The notes under the pieces were generated by a model, which did not search any database, was not told the DNA's origin, and saw nothing but the letters and a program-made list of their open reading frames with translations. 64,000 nt of DNA, taken from contig NZ_AUDM01000011.1 in the NCBI RefSeq assembly GCF_000425465.1, forward strand, positions 62,001 to 126,000, in the 5' to 3' direction. Shown piece by piece: positions 24,759-34,376 of the stretch. This DNA comes from Flavobacterium filum DSM 17961 (GTDB lineage: Bacteria > Bacteroidota > Bacteroidia > Flavobacteriales > Flavobacteriaceae). Positions within the stretch are counted from its first letter, which is position 1. Every line of letters starts with the position of its first letter. A program made the translations under genes and the position numbers.

Positions 24759-26285
24759 ATGACAACTACAAAAACCATTCAATCAGCTTTAATTTCAGTG
24801 TTTGACAAAACCGGGTTAGCACCCATTGTTGAGCAACTACATCAACAAAATGTAACGCTTTATTCAACCGGAGGAACCGAAGAATTTATTAAAAATTTAG
24901 GTATTCCTGTTGTTCCGGTAGAAGAAGTAACTTCTTATCCTTCTATTTTGGGAGGAAGAGTAAAAACACTTCACCCGAAAGTTTTTGGTGGTATCTTAAA
25001 TCGTCAAGACCATCCTAGTGATGTGGAAGAAATGAAAACGTTTGAAATTCCGCAATTGGATTTGGTGATTGTGGACTTGTATCCGTTTGAAAAAACGGTT
25101 GCTTCGGGAGCTTCAGAAGCAGATATTATTGAAAAAATTGACATCGGTGGTATTTCATTGATTCGTGCTGCTGCTAAAAATTTTAAAGATACAGTAATTG
25201 TTGCCTCGGTAAACGAATACGATTATATTTTAGAAATGATTACTACTCAAAATGGAGTGACAACATTAGAGCAAAGACGTCATTTAGCCACGAAAGCTTT
25301 TCATGTCTCTTCGCATTATGATACGGCTATTTTTAACTATTTCAATACTGATGAAACGGTTTACAAAGCAAGTATTGACAATGGTCAAGTGCTTCGATAT
25401 GGTGAAAACCCACATCAAAAAGGTTATTTCTTTGGCGATTTTGAACAAATGTTTACCAAATTACACGGAAAAGAATTGTCGTATAACAATTTATTAGATG
25501 TTGACGCAGCCGTTAATTTGATTTTAGAATTTAAAGATAACGACCCGACTTTTGCTATTTTAAAACACAACAATGCTTGTGGTTTAGCAACAAGAAGTTC
25601 AATGAAGCAAGCATATTTGGATGCATTGGCCGGTGACCCAACTTCTGCATTTGGCGGAGTTTTGATTGCAAATGGAAAAATTGATACGGCTACCGCAATG
25701 GAAATCAACCAACTGTTTTGCGAAGTAGTTATAGCTCCCAGCTATGAAGATGAAGCCGTAGCTATTTTACAAGAAAAGAAAAACCGAATTATTTTAGTTC
25801 AACACGATGTTGCTTTACCTGAAAAACAAGTGAGAACTTGTTTAAACGGTTTGTTGGTTCAAGATAAAAACAATATAACAGACAATAAAAAAGGTTTAAC
25901 AACCGTTACTTTAACAACACCTTCATCACAAGAGATTGACGACTTGCTTTTTGCATCAAAAATTTGCAAAAACACCAAATCCAACACGATTGTTTTCGCT
26001 AAAAACGGACAATTATTGGGTTCAGGAACCGGTCAAACTTCTCGTGTTGATGCGTTAAAACAAGCCATTGAAAAAGCCAATTCGTTTGGTTTTGATTTGC
26101 GAGGTGCTGTGATGGCCAGTGATGCATTTTTCCCTTTTCCGGATTGTGTTGAAATTGCCCACCATGCCGGAATTACGGCTGTTATTCAACCCGGTGGCTC
26201 AATAAAAGACGAATTGAGTATTAACTATTGTAATGAAAATAAAATTGCAATGGTATTTACAGGAACACGTCATTTTAAACATTAA
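24759..26285 (+). CDS. purH: bifunctional AICAR formyltransferase / IMP cyclohydrolase
   Basis: 508 residues from the ATG at 24759; an upstream TTG lies in the promoter. It performs the last two steps of IMP synthesis. The IMP cyclohydrolase domain (~1-150) shows ALISVFDKTGLAPIVEQL, LYSTGGTEEFIKNLGIPV, TSYPSILGGRVKTLHPKVFG and LVIVDLYPFEKTV. The formyltransferase domain shows LRYGENPHQKGYFFGDFEQ, LKHNNACGLATRSSMKQAY, DPTSAFGGVLIANG, and near the end MASDAFFPFPDCVEIAHHAG with AVIQPGGSIKDELSI. It lies directly upstream of the mreBCD operon, as in other Flavobacteriaceae, but mreB has its own -7 element. Confidence 0.95.
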   Translation: MTTTKTIQSALISVFDKTGLAPIVEQLHQQNVTLYSTGGTEEFIKNLGIPVVPVEEVTSYPSILGGRVKTLHPKVFGGILNRQDHPSDVEEMKTFEIPQLDLVIVDLYPFEKTVASGASEADIIEKIDIGGISLIRAAAKNFKDTVIVASVNEYDYILEMITTQNGVTTLEQRRHLATKAFHVSSHYDTAIFNYFNTDETVYKASIDNGQVLRYGENPHQKGYFFGDFEQMFTKLHGKELSYNNLLDVDAAVNLILEFKDNDPTFAILKHNNACGLATRSSMKQAYLDALAGDPTSAFGGVLIANGKIDTATAMEINQLFCEVVIAPSYEDEAVAILQEKKNRIILVQHDVALPEKQVRTCLNGLLVQDKNNITDNKKGLTTVTLTTPSSQEIDDLLFASKICKNTKSNTIVFAKNGQLLGSGTGQTSRVDALKQAIEKANSFGFDLRGAVMASDAFFPFPDCVEIAHHAGITAVIQPGGSIKDELSINYCNENKIAMVFTGTRHFKH

Positions 26286-26291
26286 TTTTTA

Positions 26292-26299
26292 TACCTTTG
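26292..26299 (+). promoter_or_regulatory. -7 element of the mreB operon
   Basis: TACCTTTG, an exact TAnnTTTG match seven bases after the purH stop, about 43 bases before the mreB ATG. Confidence 0.5.
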
Positions 26300-26341
26300 C
26301 ACGTTAGATTATTATAAACCTGATTAACCCTAAACAAACGT

Positions 26342-27370
26342 ATGGGATTTTTTGATTTCATGACCGAGGACATCGCGATTGACCTTGGTACCGCCAACAC
26401 TTTGATTATCCACAATGACAAAGTTGTAATTGATTCACCTTCTATTGTTGCCCGTGACAGAATTACGGGTAAAATTATTGCCGTTGGTAAGGAGGCGAAT
26501 TTGATGCAAGGTAAAACACATGAAAACATAAAGACCATTCGACCGTTAAAAGACGGGGTTATAGCTGATTTTGATGCGTCTGAAAAGATGATCAGCATGT
26601 TTATCAAAAGCATTCCGGCTTTAAAAAAGCGTTTGTTTACTCCTGCACTTCGCATGGTCGTATGTATTCCTTCCGGTATTACAGAGGTAGAGATGCGTGC
26701 GGTAAAAGAATCGTGTGAAAGGGTAAATGGTAAAGAAGTTTATTTGATTCACGAACCTATGGCAGCGGCTATTGGTATTGGCGTGGACATCATGCAACCA
26801 AAAGGAAACATGATTGTGGACATTGGAGGAGGAACCACAGAAATTGCGGTTATTGCCTTGGGTGGAATTGTGTGTGACAAGTCGGTAAAAATTGCCGGTG
26901 ACGTTTTCACAAATGATATCGTATATTACATGCGTACGCAACACAACTTGTTTGTGGGAGAAAGTACCGCTGAAAAAATAAAAATTGAAATTGGAGCTGC
27001 GATTGAAGAATTAGACACTCCACCGGATGAAATGTCGGTACAAGGGCGAGATTTATTAACCGGAAAACCAAAACAGGTAGATGTTTCCTACCGTGAAATT
27101 GCGAAAGCATTAGACAAATCAATTCAGCGTATTGAAGATGCGGTGATGGAAACCTTATCACAAACACCTCCTGAATTAGCGGCCGATATTTACAACACCG
27201 GAATTTATTTAGCCGGAGGTGGTTCGATGTTGAGAGGATTAGACAAACGTATTTCATTGAAAACCGATTTACCGGTTTATATTGCTGAAGATCCGTTGAG
27301 AGCAGTAGTTCGCGGAACGGGAATTGCTTTGAAAAACATTAACCGATTCAGAAGTATTTTAATAAAATAA
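26342..27370 (+). CDS. mreB: rod-shape actin homologue MreB
   Basis: 342 residues. Bacterial actin that forms membrane-bound filaments and guides the Rod elongation complex. The phosphate-1 motif DIAIDLGTANTLIIH, the connecting segment VCIPSGITEVEMRAVKES, HEPMAAAIGIGVDIMQPKGN, the phosphate-2 motif MIVDIGGGTTEIAVIALGGI and the adenosine motif GIYLAGGGSMLRGLDKRIS are present. It is the first gene of mreB-mreC-mreD-mrdA-rodA, all on the plus strand with short spacers or overlaps. Confidence 0.97.
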   Translation: MGFFDFMTEDIAIDLGTANTLIIHNDKVVIDSPSIVARDRITGKIIAVGKEANLMQGKTHENIKTIRPLKDGVIADFDASEKMISMFIKSIPALKKRLFTPALRMVVCIPSGITEVEMRAVKESCERVNGKEVYLIHEPMAAAIGIGVDIMQPKGNMIVDIGGGTTEIAVIALGGIVCDKSVKIAGDVFTNDIVYYMRTQHNLFVGESTAEKIKIEIGAAIEELDTPPDEMSVQGRDLLTGKPKQVDVSYREIAKALDKSIQRIEDAVMETLSQTPPELAADIYNTGIYLAGGGSMLRGLDKRISLKTDLPVYIAEDPLRAVVRGTGIALKNINRFRSILIK

Positions 27371-27415
27371 TTCGGTTTACGCGAAATTTTTAGTCACAAA
27401 CTGAATCGTTGAAGT

Positions 27416-28240
27416 ATGCAGCAGATATTTGTATATATATTTAAAAACAGCACTAAGTTGCTGTTTTTGTTGCTTTTACTTATTTCTGTTTTCTTAACAA
27501 TACAATCACATTCTTTCCATAAAAGCCAAGTGATTACGTCTGCCAATTTTGTTTCGGGTGGCGTATATAAACGTATAAATGCTGCAAATGAATACCTCAA
27601 TCTAAAAACAGAAAATGAGGGTTTAGCAAAAGAAAATGCACGTTTAAAAAGTTTACTTTTCAATAAAAAGGACAGTTTGATTGATGACAGCAAAAATTTA
27701 CCTGCTGAGTTATCTACTTATAAAGTAATTCAATCAAAAATTATCAATAATTCGTATGGTGTTCATGAGAATTTTTTAACCATCAATTCAGGAAGCAAAG
27801 AAGGTGTTAAACCGGACATGGGAGTTTTGAACAGTAAAGGAATTATTGGTATCGTTGAACATACTTCAAAAAATTATGCCACCGTGATTAGTGTGTTGAA
27901 CATCAAATCGCAGATTAATGCCAAAATCAAGAAGACCAATCATTTTGGTACGTTGACTTGGAATGGAAAAAACACCGGCTATGTTCAATTGATTGACGTT
28001 CCGAGATTGGCAACAGTGAAAAAAGGCGATACGATTGTAACAGGAGCCCAATCCATTATTTTTCCGGAAAATATCAATATTGGTACTATTCATAAAATTT
28101 ATACCGACAATAAAACGAATTACTTTACGATAGATGTGAAGCTGTTTAATGATATGACGAGTTTAGGGCATATTTATATTGTGGAGAACAAACACCGAAA
28201 AGAAATTTTAGCCTTAGAAGCCAAAAACAAAGATGAATAG
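27416..28240 (+). CDS. mreC: rod-shape-determining protein MreC
   Basis: 274 residues. It has one N-terminal membrane helix (LLFLLLLLISVFLTIQSHSF), a coiled coil at ~55-80 (YLNLKTENEGLAKENARLKS) and the periplasmic beta-barrel pair with YGVHENFLTINSGSKEGVKP, DMGVLNSKGIIGIVEHTSKN and VPRLATVKKGDTIVTGAQS. It links MreB to PBP2 in the Rod complex. It overlaps mreD by 8 bases. Confidence 0.93.
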   Translation: MQQIFVYIFKNSTKLLFLLLLLISVFLTIQSHSFHKSQVITSANFVSGGVYKRINAANEYLNLKTENEGLAKENARLKSLLFNKKDSLIDDSKNLPAELSTYKVIQSKIINNSYGVHENFLTINSGSKEGVKPDMGVLNSKGIIGIVEHTSKNYATVISVLNIKSQINAKIKKTNHFGTLTWNGKNTGYVQLIDVPRLATVKKGDTIVTGAQSIIFPENINIGTIHKIYTDNKTNYFTIDVKLFNDMTSLGHIYIVENKHRKEILALEAKNKDE

Positions 28241-28739
28241 TACGCTATTGATAAATATCGCCCGTTTTATAATCTTGATTCTAGCTCAAGTGGCTTTTTT
28301 CGACAAAATTAATTTTTTGGGTTATATCAATCCTTATCCCTATATTTTATTTATCATCTTATATCCGGTAAATGCAAACAAAAATGGCTTATTATTGGCT
28401 AGTTTTTTATTGGGTTTAACGATGGATATGTTTAATAATTCAGGAGGAGTACATGCCGCATCATGTGTAACTTTAGCCTATTTAAGACCTTCCTTTTTTA
28501 GATTTGCTTTTGGGTTAAGTTATGAATATCAAACCGTCAAAATTAATGAACGATTGACACCTGAGCGGTTTTCGTTTATTTTAATTTCCATATTAACGCA
28601 TCATATCGTTTTCTTTTTACTGGAAATTTTCCGATTTAGTTTTTTTTGGAATATTTTGTTTAGAACCGTTTTGAGTACTATCTTTACACTATTGCTTTGC
28701 ATTTTAATCATTTACATGTTTAAACCTGCCAAAAATTGA
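28233..28739 (+). CDS. mreD: rod-shape-determining membrane protein MreD
   Basis: 168 residues with about five membrane helices (ARFIILILAQVAFFDKINF, YPYILFIILYPVNANKNGLL, LASFLLGLTMDMFNNSGGVH, ILTHHIVFFLLEIFRFSFFW and a C-terminal helix). DMFxxxxGxHAA is an MreD feature. Position between mreC (8-base overlap) and mrdA (4-base overlap) confirms it. Confidence 0.9.
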   Translation: MNSTLLINIARFIILILAQVAFFDKINFLGYINPYPYILFIILYPVNANKNGLLLASFLLGLTMDMFNNSGGVHAASCVTLAYLRPSFFRFAFGLSYEYQTVKINERLTPERFSFILISILTHHIVFFLLEIFRFSFFWNILFRTVLSTIFTLLLCILIIYMFKPAKN

Positions 28740-30589
28740 GAAAAGCTATTCTTCCCGGAATTATCATTTTTGCCACTGTTGCCATTTTGGCAAGGCTGTT
28801 TTATTTGCAAATCATTGATGACGAATACAAATTAAAGTCGGATAACAATGCCATTAAAATTGTGTATGATTATCCGGAACGCGGCTATATTTATGATCGT
28901 AATGGAAAGCTTTTAGTAGCCAATCAGCCTTCGTATGACGTAATGGTTGTTCCCAGAGAGATTAAAAATCTTGATACATTGAAATTTTGTGAATTGCTGA
29001 GCATCACTAGAGAAGAGTTTGATAAAAAACTAAAAAAAGCTATCGTTTACAGTCCACGATTGCCCTCTGTCTTTCTTCCGCAATTGAATAAAAAAGAGTA
29101 TGCTGCTTTTCAGGAAAAAATCAGAAAATTTGAAGGATTTTATATCCAAAAACGTTCCTTAAGAGATTATCAGGTGAATGTTGGAGCCAATGTTTTTGGG
29201 TTTATCACCCAAGTTAATCCGGCTATGATTGAAAAAAATCCTTATTATAAAAGCGGTGATTTAATTGGTAAGCAAGGAGTTGAAGAATTCTATGAGGAGT
29301 TTTTAAGAGGACGAAAAGGTGTAAAATACATTCAGAGAGATAAATTCAACAGAGAAATTGGGCCTTATAAAGAAGGAATTTTTGATACCATATCAAAACA
29401 AGGAGACGATGTAACCCTTTCACTTGATATTGAACTTCAAAAGTATGGCGAATTATTAATGAAGAACAAACGTGGTGGAATTGTTGCTATTGAACCCAAA
29501 ACGGGTGAAATATTGGCTTTGATTTCTGCTCCATCGTATGACCCTGCTTTATTAGTTGGTAGAATGCGTTCAAAAAATTATACCGCACTCTATAATGATA
29601 GTATTGCAAAACCCTTATATGACAGAGGTTTATTGGCAGAATATCCTCCGGGTTCACCTTTTAAAATATTGACTGCCTTAATTGGATTACAAGAAGAAGT
29701 GATTGATCCGCAAACCAGTTTTTTTTGCCGAAGAGGATTCAGTTATGGAAATCGATTCATGAAATGTCACGATTCCGGCCCTTCGCAATTGAATGATGGC
29801 ATTTATAAATCGTGTAATACCTATTTTGCGAATGTGTATTTAAAAACCATTCAAAAATATCCCAAACCGGCTTATGGTGTTGATGCGTGGAGTAATCATT
29901 TAAAAAGTTTTGGCTTAGGCAATTTTATGGGATATGATTTGCCTCCGGGACGAAGAGGACATATTCCTACCTCAAAGTTATATGACAAATACTACTCTGC
30001 CGGTGGTTGGAAAGCTACTACAATTATATCCAACTCAATTGGACAGGGAGAGGTTTTAATGACGCCCATACAATTGTGTAACGTGATGTGTGCTGTCGCC
30101 AATCAGGGGTATTATTACACCCCTCACGTAATAAAAAAGATCAAAAATCATACGATTGATAAAAAATTTACTACCAAACATATTACGACCATTGATAAAC
30201 AATACTTCCCGGAAGTGATCAACGGTTTATTTGATGTGTATAACAAAGGAACTGCTTCACGATTACGAGTAGAAGGATTAGAAATTTGCGGTAAAACAGG
30301 AACTGCAGAAAACTTTACTAAAATTGACGGTAAACGCGTTCAGTTGACCGACCACTCTATTTTTGTTGCTTTTGCACCGAAAGACAACCCAAAAATTGCT
30401 ATTGCAGTATTTGTAGAAAACGGATATTGGGGAGCACGAATTGCCGGACCGGTCACTACTTTAATGATTGAAAAATACCTGAAAGGTAAAATTACAAGAA
30501 CTGATTTAGAGAAAAGAATGCTCGAATACAGTTTGGAAAGCGAATATGCAAAAGTATTAAGTGGACAACCTTTTTCAATTAATCGATAA
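28736..30589 (+). CDS. mrdA: penicillin-binding protein 2 (elongation transpeptidase)
   Basis: 617 residues from a TTG start that overlaps the mreD stop (TTGA). It cross-links peptidoglycan during cell elongation. A membrane helix at the N-terminus (LPGIIIFATVAILARLFYLQ) precedes the pedestal (YPERGYIYDRNGKLLVANQP). The transpeptidase domain has S307-P-F-K310 as nucleophile motif, S359-C-N361 and K520-T-G522 (CGKTGTAENF). It works with RodA, encoded next with a one-base overlap (TAATG). Confidence 0.95.
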   Translation: MRKAILPGIIIFATVAILARLFYLQIIDDEYKLKSDNNAIKIVYDYPERGYIYDRNGKLLVANQPSYDVMVVPREIKNLDTLKFCELLSITREEFDKKLKKAIVYSPRLPSVFLPQLNKKEYAAFQEKIRKFEGFYIQKRSLRDYQVNVGANVFGFITQVNPAMIEKNPYYKSGDLIGKQGVEEFYEEFLRGRKGVKYIQRDKFNREIGPYKEGIFDTISKQGDDVTLSLDIELQKYGELLMKNKRGGIVAIEPKTGEILALISAPSYDPALLVGRMRSKNYTALYNDSIAKPLYDRGLLAEYPPGSPFKILTALIGLQEEVIDPQTSFFCRRGFSYGNRFMKCHDSGPSQLNDGIYKSCNTYFANVYLKTIQKYPKPAYGVDAWSNHLKSFGLGNFMGYDLPPGRRGHIPTSKLYDKYYSAGGWKATTIISNSIGQGEVLMTPIQLCNVMCAVANQGYYYTPHVIKKIKNHTIDKKFTTKHITTIDKQYFPEVINGLFDVYNKGTASRLRVEGLEICGKTGTAENFTKIDGKRVQLTDHSIFVAFAPKDNPKIAIAVFVENGYWGARIAGPVTTLMIEKYLKGKITRTDLEKRMLEYSLESEYAKVLSGQPFSINR

Positions 30590-31842
30590 TGAAAAATCAA
30601 AGTGTAACCAGCAATTTAGATTGGACAACGGTATTGATTTATTCAACATTAGTCATAATGGGATGGATCAATATTTTTTCCACTTCCATTCCGATTGAAT
30701 TTACCACTTTTGATTTTGGAGGTTATTATGGTAAACAAATGATTTTTATTTTGTTATCCATTCCTTTAATCATTGTTATATTATCGATTGATGCCAAAAT
30801 TTACGAAAAATTTTCCTTTGTATTTTATATTTTGGGCATATTGCTTTTAATGGGACTTTTCGTTTTTGGTAAAACGGTCAAGGGGCAAACCAATTGGTAT
30901 GGTATAGGTTCTTTTGGTTTTCAACCTTCTGAGTTCATGAAAACAGGAGTTTCTTTATTGTTAGCCAAATACCTCAGCGATGCTCAAGTATTTTTAAAAA
31001 ACACAAAATTTCAACTTATCGGCTTTGCAATTATTGGATTCCCTGTATTGTTAATTTTACTCCAACCGGATGCCGGAAGTGCGATGATTTTCTTGTCTTT
31101 AATTTTAGTATTGAACCGAGAAGGATTACCGGAATGGTATCTATGGACGGGTTTTATAGCTGTTGTATTATTTTTTGCTGCTTTATTGATAGAACCACTC
31201 TATATCATTGGTGCAATTATACTTTTGATGATTTTTCATTATTTACGAGCCAGAAGAATTGATAGAAATCCTATTGCCTATTTAGTGGTTTTTGTGGCTT
31301 CTACCCTTTTTATACTTTCTGTTGACTTTGTATTTGACAACGTATTAGAACCGCATCAAAAAGACCGTATTAATGTTTTGTTTAGTGACAATGTAGATTT
31401 AAAAAATGAAGGATACAATTTGAATCAATCGATGATTGCCATTGGTTCGGGCGGATTGATAGGAAAAGGATTTATGGAAGGAACCCAAACCAAAGGTGGA
31501 TTTGTACCGGAACAGCATACCGATTATATCTTTACCACGGTTGGAGAAGAATGGGGATTTGTGGGTTCTACCGTAGTGATTCTATTGTTTGTGACACTTT
31601 TGTTTCGCATTATTTATTTGGCTGAGCAACAAAAAACAAAATTCAGCAGGGTGTACGGGTATTGTGTGGCCACTATTTTATTTACACACTTCTTTGTGAA
31701 TATTACCATGCTGATTAAGCTTTTCCCAACGATTGGGGTGCCACTACCCTTCTTTTCGTATGGTGGTTCGAGTTTGTGGTCGTTTACTATTTTGTTGTTT
31801 GTCTTTTTAAAATTGGATGCCAATAAAGTAAATGAATGGTAG
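30589..31842 (+). CDS. rodA: rod-shape-determining glycosyltransferase RodA
   Basis: 417 residues with about ten membrane helices. The SEDS family signatures include NWYGIGSFGFQPSEFMKTGV, LLILLQPDAGSAMIFL, YNLNQSMIAIGSGGLIGKGF, FVPEQHTDYIFTTVGEEWGF and PTIGVPLPFFSYGGSSLWSF. It polymerises lipid II into glycan strands together with PBP2. It is the last gene of the rod operon and is convergent with the nuclease gene at 31844 (one base between the stops, no clear hairpin). Confidence 0.95.
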   Translation: MKNQSVTSNLDWTTVLIYSTLVIMGWINIFSTSIPIEFTTFDFGGYYGKQMIFILLSIPLIIVILSIDAKIYEKFSFVFYILGILLLMGLFVFGKTVKGQTNWYGIGSFGFQPSEFMKTGVSLLLAKYLSDAQVFLKNTKFQLIGFAIIGFPVLLILLQPDAGSAMIFLSLILVLNREGLPEWYLWTGFIAVVLFFAALLIEPLYIIGAIILLMIFHYLRARRIDRNPIAYLVVFVASTLFILSVDFVFDNVLEPHQKDRINVLFSDNVDLKNEGYNLNQSMIAIGSGGLIGKGFMEGTQTKGGFVPEQHTDYIFTTVGEEWGFVGSTVVILLFVTLLFRIIYLAEQQKTKFSRVYGYCVATILFTHFFVNITMLIKLFPTIGVPLPFFSYGGSSLWSFTILLFVFLKLDANKVNEW

Positions 31843-31843
31843 T

Positions 31844-32677
31844 TTACTTTAACGTCAGTTCTACCCAAACCGGAAAATGATCAGAAGGATATTTACACTC
31901 GTAACTATCCGTAAGTACGGTATATTTATGAATTTCAACTTTTTCTTTGGACACAAAAATATGGTCAATTTCTTTTTCTTTTGGAACCGGTTGATGAAAC
32001 GCAAAAGCATTAAATGTTCCACCTTCATTGTATTTTAACTTGGCGTGATGTTTTGAATGCCAATAGTGATTAGATAAAAACTGTAATGGCTCAGCCGTAG
32101 GTTCCAAATTGAAATCACCCATAAGGATTATCGGAACGTGTTGGGAATTTACTTCTGTTATTTTTTGATGAATTAATTGAGCACTTTTGCTTCTGGCTAC
32201 TTCGCCCACATGGTCAAAATGGGTATTGAACACATAAAACATCTTGTTTGTTTTTTTGTCTTTGAATAAACCGAACGTACAAATTCTATTGAGTGCTGCA
32301 TCCCATCCTTTTGCGACTTGATTAGGCGTTTCAGAAAGCCAAAACGTTTCATACGAGAGTAATTCAAACCGTTCTTTTTTGTAAAAAACAGTGCTGTGCT
32401 CACCATTTTGATGACCGTCTCTCCCTTGACCGAAAGCACCATAGTTGGTGAGTGCATTTTTTAAAAAGTCAACCTGATGGGGCAATCCTTCTTGAATACC
32501 AAAAATATCCGGTTCATGAAAGTGTATCAATTGAGCTACCTTTTCTTTTCGGTTGGGCCAACTGTTTTCTCCGTCACTTGTTACGTCTAAACGGATGTTA
32601 TAGGTCATTAGGGCTATTTCCTGAGCTTGAAATTGAGTGGTTAGAAAAAGAATGATGTATAAATATGCTGTTTTCAT
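31844..32677 (-). CDS. secreted endonuclease/exonuclease/phosphatase-family protein
   Basis: 277 residues. The signal peptide MKTAYLYIILFLTTQFQAQ is followed by the EEP fold: LMTYNIRLDVTSDGENSW (metal-binding Asn), FGIQEGLPHQVDFLKNAL (Glu), FNTHFDHVGEVARSKSAQLI (His), ILMGDFNLEPTAEPLQ (Asp/Asn) and SDHFPVWVELTL (catalytic DH). Members hydrolyse phosphodiesters in nucleic acids or phospholipids; the exact substrate is not readable. It follows the DNA/RNA endonuclease gene by 6 bases on the same strand, so the two are probably co-transcribed and act outside the cytoplasm. Confidence 0.88.
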   Translation of the reverse strand: MKTAYLYIILFLTTQFQAQEIALMTYNIRLDVTSDGENSWPNRKEKVAQLIHFHEPDIFGIQEGLPHQVDFLKNALTNYGAFGQGRDGHQNGEHSTVFYKKERFELLSYETFWLSETPNQVAKGWDAALNRICTFGLFKDKKTNKMFYVFNTHFDHVGEVARSKSAQLIHQKITEVNSQHVPIILMGDFNLEPTAEPLQFLSNHYWHSKHHAKLKYNEGGTFNAFAFHQPVPKEKEIDHIFVSKEKVEIHKYTVLTDSYECKYPSDHFPVWVELTLK

Positions 32678-32683
32678 ACTCCT

Positions 32684-33496
32684 TTATTTAAAACTCCATT
32701 CTTTATAATCCTTACTTTCTTCTATTTTCTTTTCAACGTCATCCGGAAGTTGATGAAAAAAATCAATTCCGGTACGTTTTTCCAGTTCATCAATGGATAC
32801 GACGAAGGAATAAAGTGGTTGTTCACTGTTTTCATGTGGTACTAAAAAAGCGATGGCCCGTAACTTATCACCGGCATTTCGCAATAGTACTTTATAAAAG
32901 GCATTGGGCACTGAAACCTCTTCTTTCCCTATGGTTTTTAAATTGGGTTCTAAAACTCCTCCGGTTACGACAAATAAGCCATCGTATTTATCGGCCCAAT
33001 ACCGTACTTTTTGTTCCAATCGGTTCCACACTCCGGCATTGAAATCCGGTTTTTGTGGTGAAATATTTGAGGTATAAAAAGTATCGTCATAGGCTTGTTT
33101 GGAAAATTTCATGTCGCCAGCCGGACACAAATGCCCTTTGTCATACCCTGAATTTCGGTAATTTCGCCAGTCGGCAGAAGCGGTTTGTACTTTTGGGTCT
33201 TCCACAAAATAAGGGCGTTTAAAATCGGAAGTAGAAGAACTATTGGGTTGCAATTGATAGGCCACCCATTCTGCTTGCTCGTGTTCCTCATGATAGGAAA
33301 GTGTGTAATAATTGTGGTGAATGATTTGGTTGGTTGTGGAAGTCGGGAAAAAATCATTTGCTTTCCCAACTTTCTTTTCTTTGGGAACTTCAACTTGTAC
33401 ACCCTTTTCTTCTTGTGTAAAGTTACCATACTCTCTACAGGCTAATTGGAAGACAATGAGTGAGCATACAATCCATCTACCAAGGTATTTCTTCAT
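32684..33496 (-). CDS. DNA/RNA non-specific endonuclease, lipoprotein
   Basis: 270 residues from the ATG at 33496. MKKYLGRWIVCSLIVFQLAC is a lipoprotein signal with Cys20 as the lipidated residue. The beta-beta-alpha-metal nuclease domain shows NYYTLSYHEEHEQAEWVAYQ, the catalytic block GYDKGHLCPAGDMKF (DRGH variant DKGH, His as general base), SNISPQKPDFNAGVWNRLEQ (metal-binding Asn) and VVTGGVLEPNL. It degrades DNA and RNA without sequence preference. Anchored in the envelope it could scavenge nucleic acids or guard the periplasm; with the EEP enzyme next door and the nucleoside importer at 10005, scavenging is likely. Confidence 0.88.
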   Translation of the reverse strand: MKKYLGRWIVCSLIVFQLACREYGNFTQEEKGVQVEVPKEKKVGKANDFFPTSTTNQIIHHNYYTLSYHEEHEQAEWVAYQLQPNSSSTSDFKRPYFVEDPKVQTASADWRNYRNSGYDKGHLCPAGDMKFSKQAYDDTFYTSNISPQKPDFNAGVWNRLEQKVRYWADKYDGLFVVTGGVLEPNLKTIGKEEVSVPNAFYKVLLRNAGDKLRAIAFLVPHENSEQPLYSFVVSIDELEKRTGIDFFHQLPDDVEKKIEESKDYKEWSFK

Positions 33497-33609
33497 ATAA
33501 AACAATCATAAAATTTACAAAGCGGAAAGATAATTACTACCTTTGTAAAGGTATTAAAAAAGCACTTCTTTTTTATAGTTCTAATTTGTTTAATTAAAAA
33601 TCACTTTCC

Positions 33610-34164
33610 ATGAAGACAACTATTTATATTTTTTCATTCTTCTTTTCAATTGTTTTTTGCCAGGCACAAGAAACAAAAACTACACTTTCTGATAGTTTAA
33701 TCTCAACAAAAGTGCCTGTTATGGAAGAAAAAAGTGTTGAAGAGCAAAAAACAGCTCAAAAAGAGGCCGATAAAGCAAAAAAAGCAGAAGAAAAAGCAGC
33801 CAAAGAAGCTGAAAAAGCAGTAAAACAAGCTGAGAAAGAAAAACGTTTGGCTGAAAAACAAGCCAAACAATTGGCTAAAGATCAGAAAAAGCACGAAAAA
33901 AAAGTAAAGCAATTTGAAAAACAACAAAAAAGAGTAGCTTCTGCTGAAAAGAGTGTTTCAAAAGCACAAGACAAATTGGCGAAAGAAAAAAAATCACTTC
34001 AAAAAAACATGGAGAGCCTTGAAAAGAAAAAAAGAAAAGGTAAATTAAGTGAGATTGAAGTTGAAAAAGAGAACATCAAAATCAGTAAACAGCAAATTAA
34101 AGTTAAAGAATTAGAGAAATCTTTAGAAAACGCACAGAAAAAATTAGTAAAAACCAGAGGATAA
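33610..34164 (+). CDS. secreted Lys/Glu/Ala-rich coiled-coil protein
   Basis: 184 residues. Signal peptide MKTTIYIFSFFFSIVFCQAQ, a short acidic linker (LISTKVPVMEEKSVEEQ), then about 130 residues of nearly uninterrupted charged coiled coil: heptads of KKAEEKAAKEAEKAVKQAEK type, and a C-terminal part with VEKENIKISKQQIKVKELEK. There is no globular domain. It probably acts in the periplasm as a spacer or binds envelope polymers. It is monocistronic and followed by a strong terminator; it marks the left edge of the long accessory region. Confidence 0.75.
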   Translation: MKTTIYIFSFFFSIVFCQAQETKTTLSDSLISTKVPVMEEKSVEEQKTAQKEADKAKKAEEKAAKEAEKAVKQAEKEKRLAEKQAKQLAKDQKKHEKKVKQFEKQQKRVASAEKSVSKAQDKLAKEKKSLQKNMESLEKKKRKGKLSEIEVEKENIKISKQQIKVKELEKSLENAQKKLVKTRG

Positions 34165-34170
34165 ATTTTG

Positions 34171-34202
34171 AAAACCACGCTGTAAAAAGTGTGGTTTTTT
34201 TT
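34171..34202 (+). terminator. rho-independent terminator
   Basis: AAAACCAC (34171-34178) and GTGGTTTT (34191-34198) form the stem around a 12-base loop, followed by a T run to 34202. Confidence 0.8.
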
Positions 34203-34376
34203 GCTTTATCTAAAGCTTTTCGCTTCAGGATGAAACCTTTTTGCTTGATTCTAACAATTAAAAATTCTATATTTGAAATAAAAAAGTCTTTGTAAGAACT
34301 ATAAATTTAATCCAAAAGGAATTTATTGTAAAATTTAACGAAAGGATTTTAGCAGTAGCTAAGGTTTTTTAAATTA

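Noticed and set aside
24452..24765. Several short frames as small proteins
   Set aside because: They run through the duplicated intergenic repeat and the purH promoter and share the repeated peptide only because the DNA is repeated.
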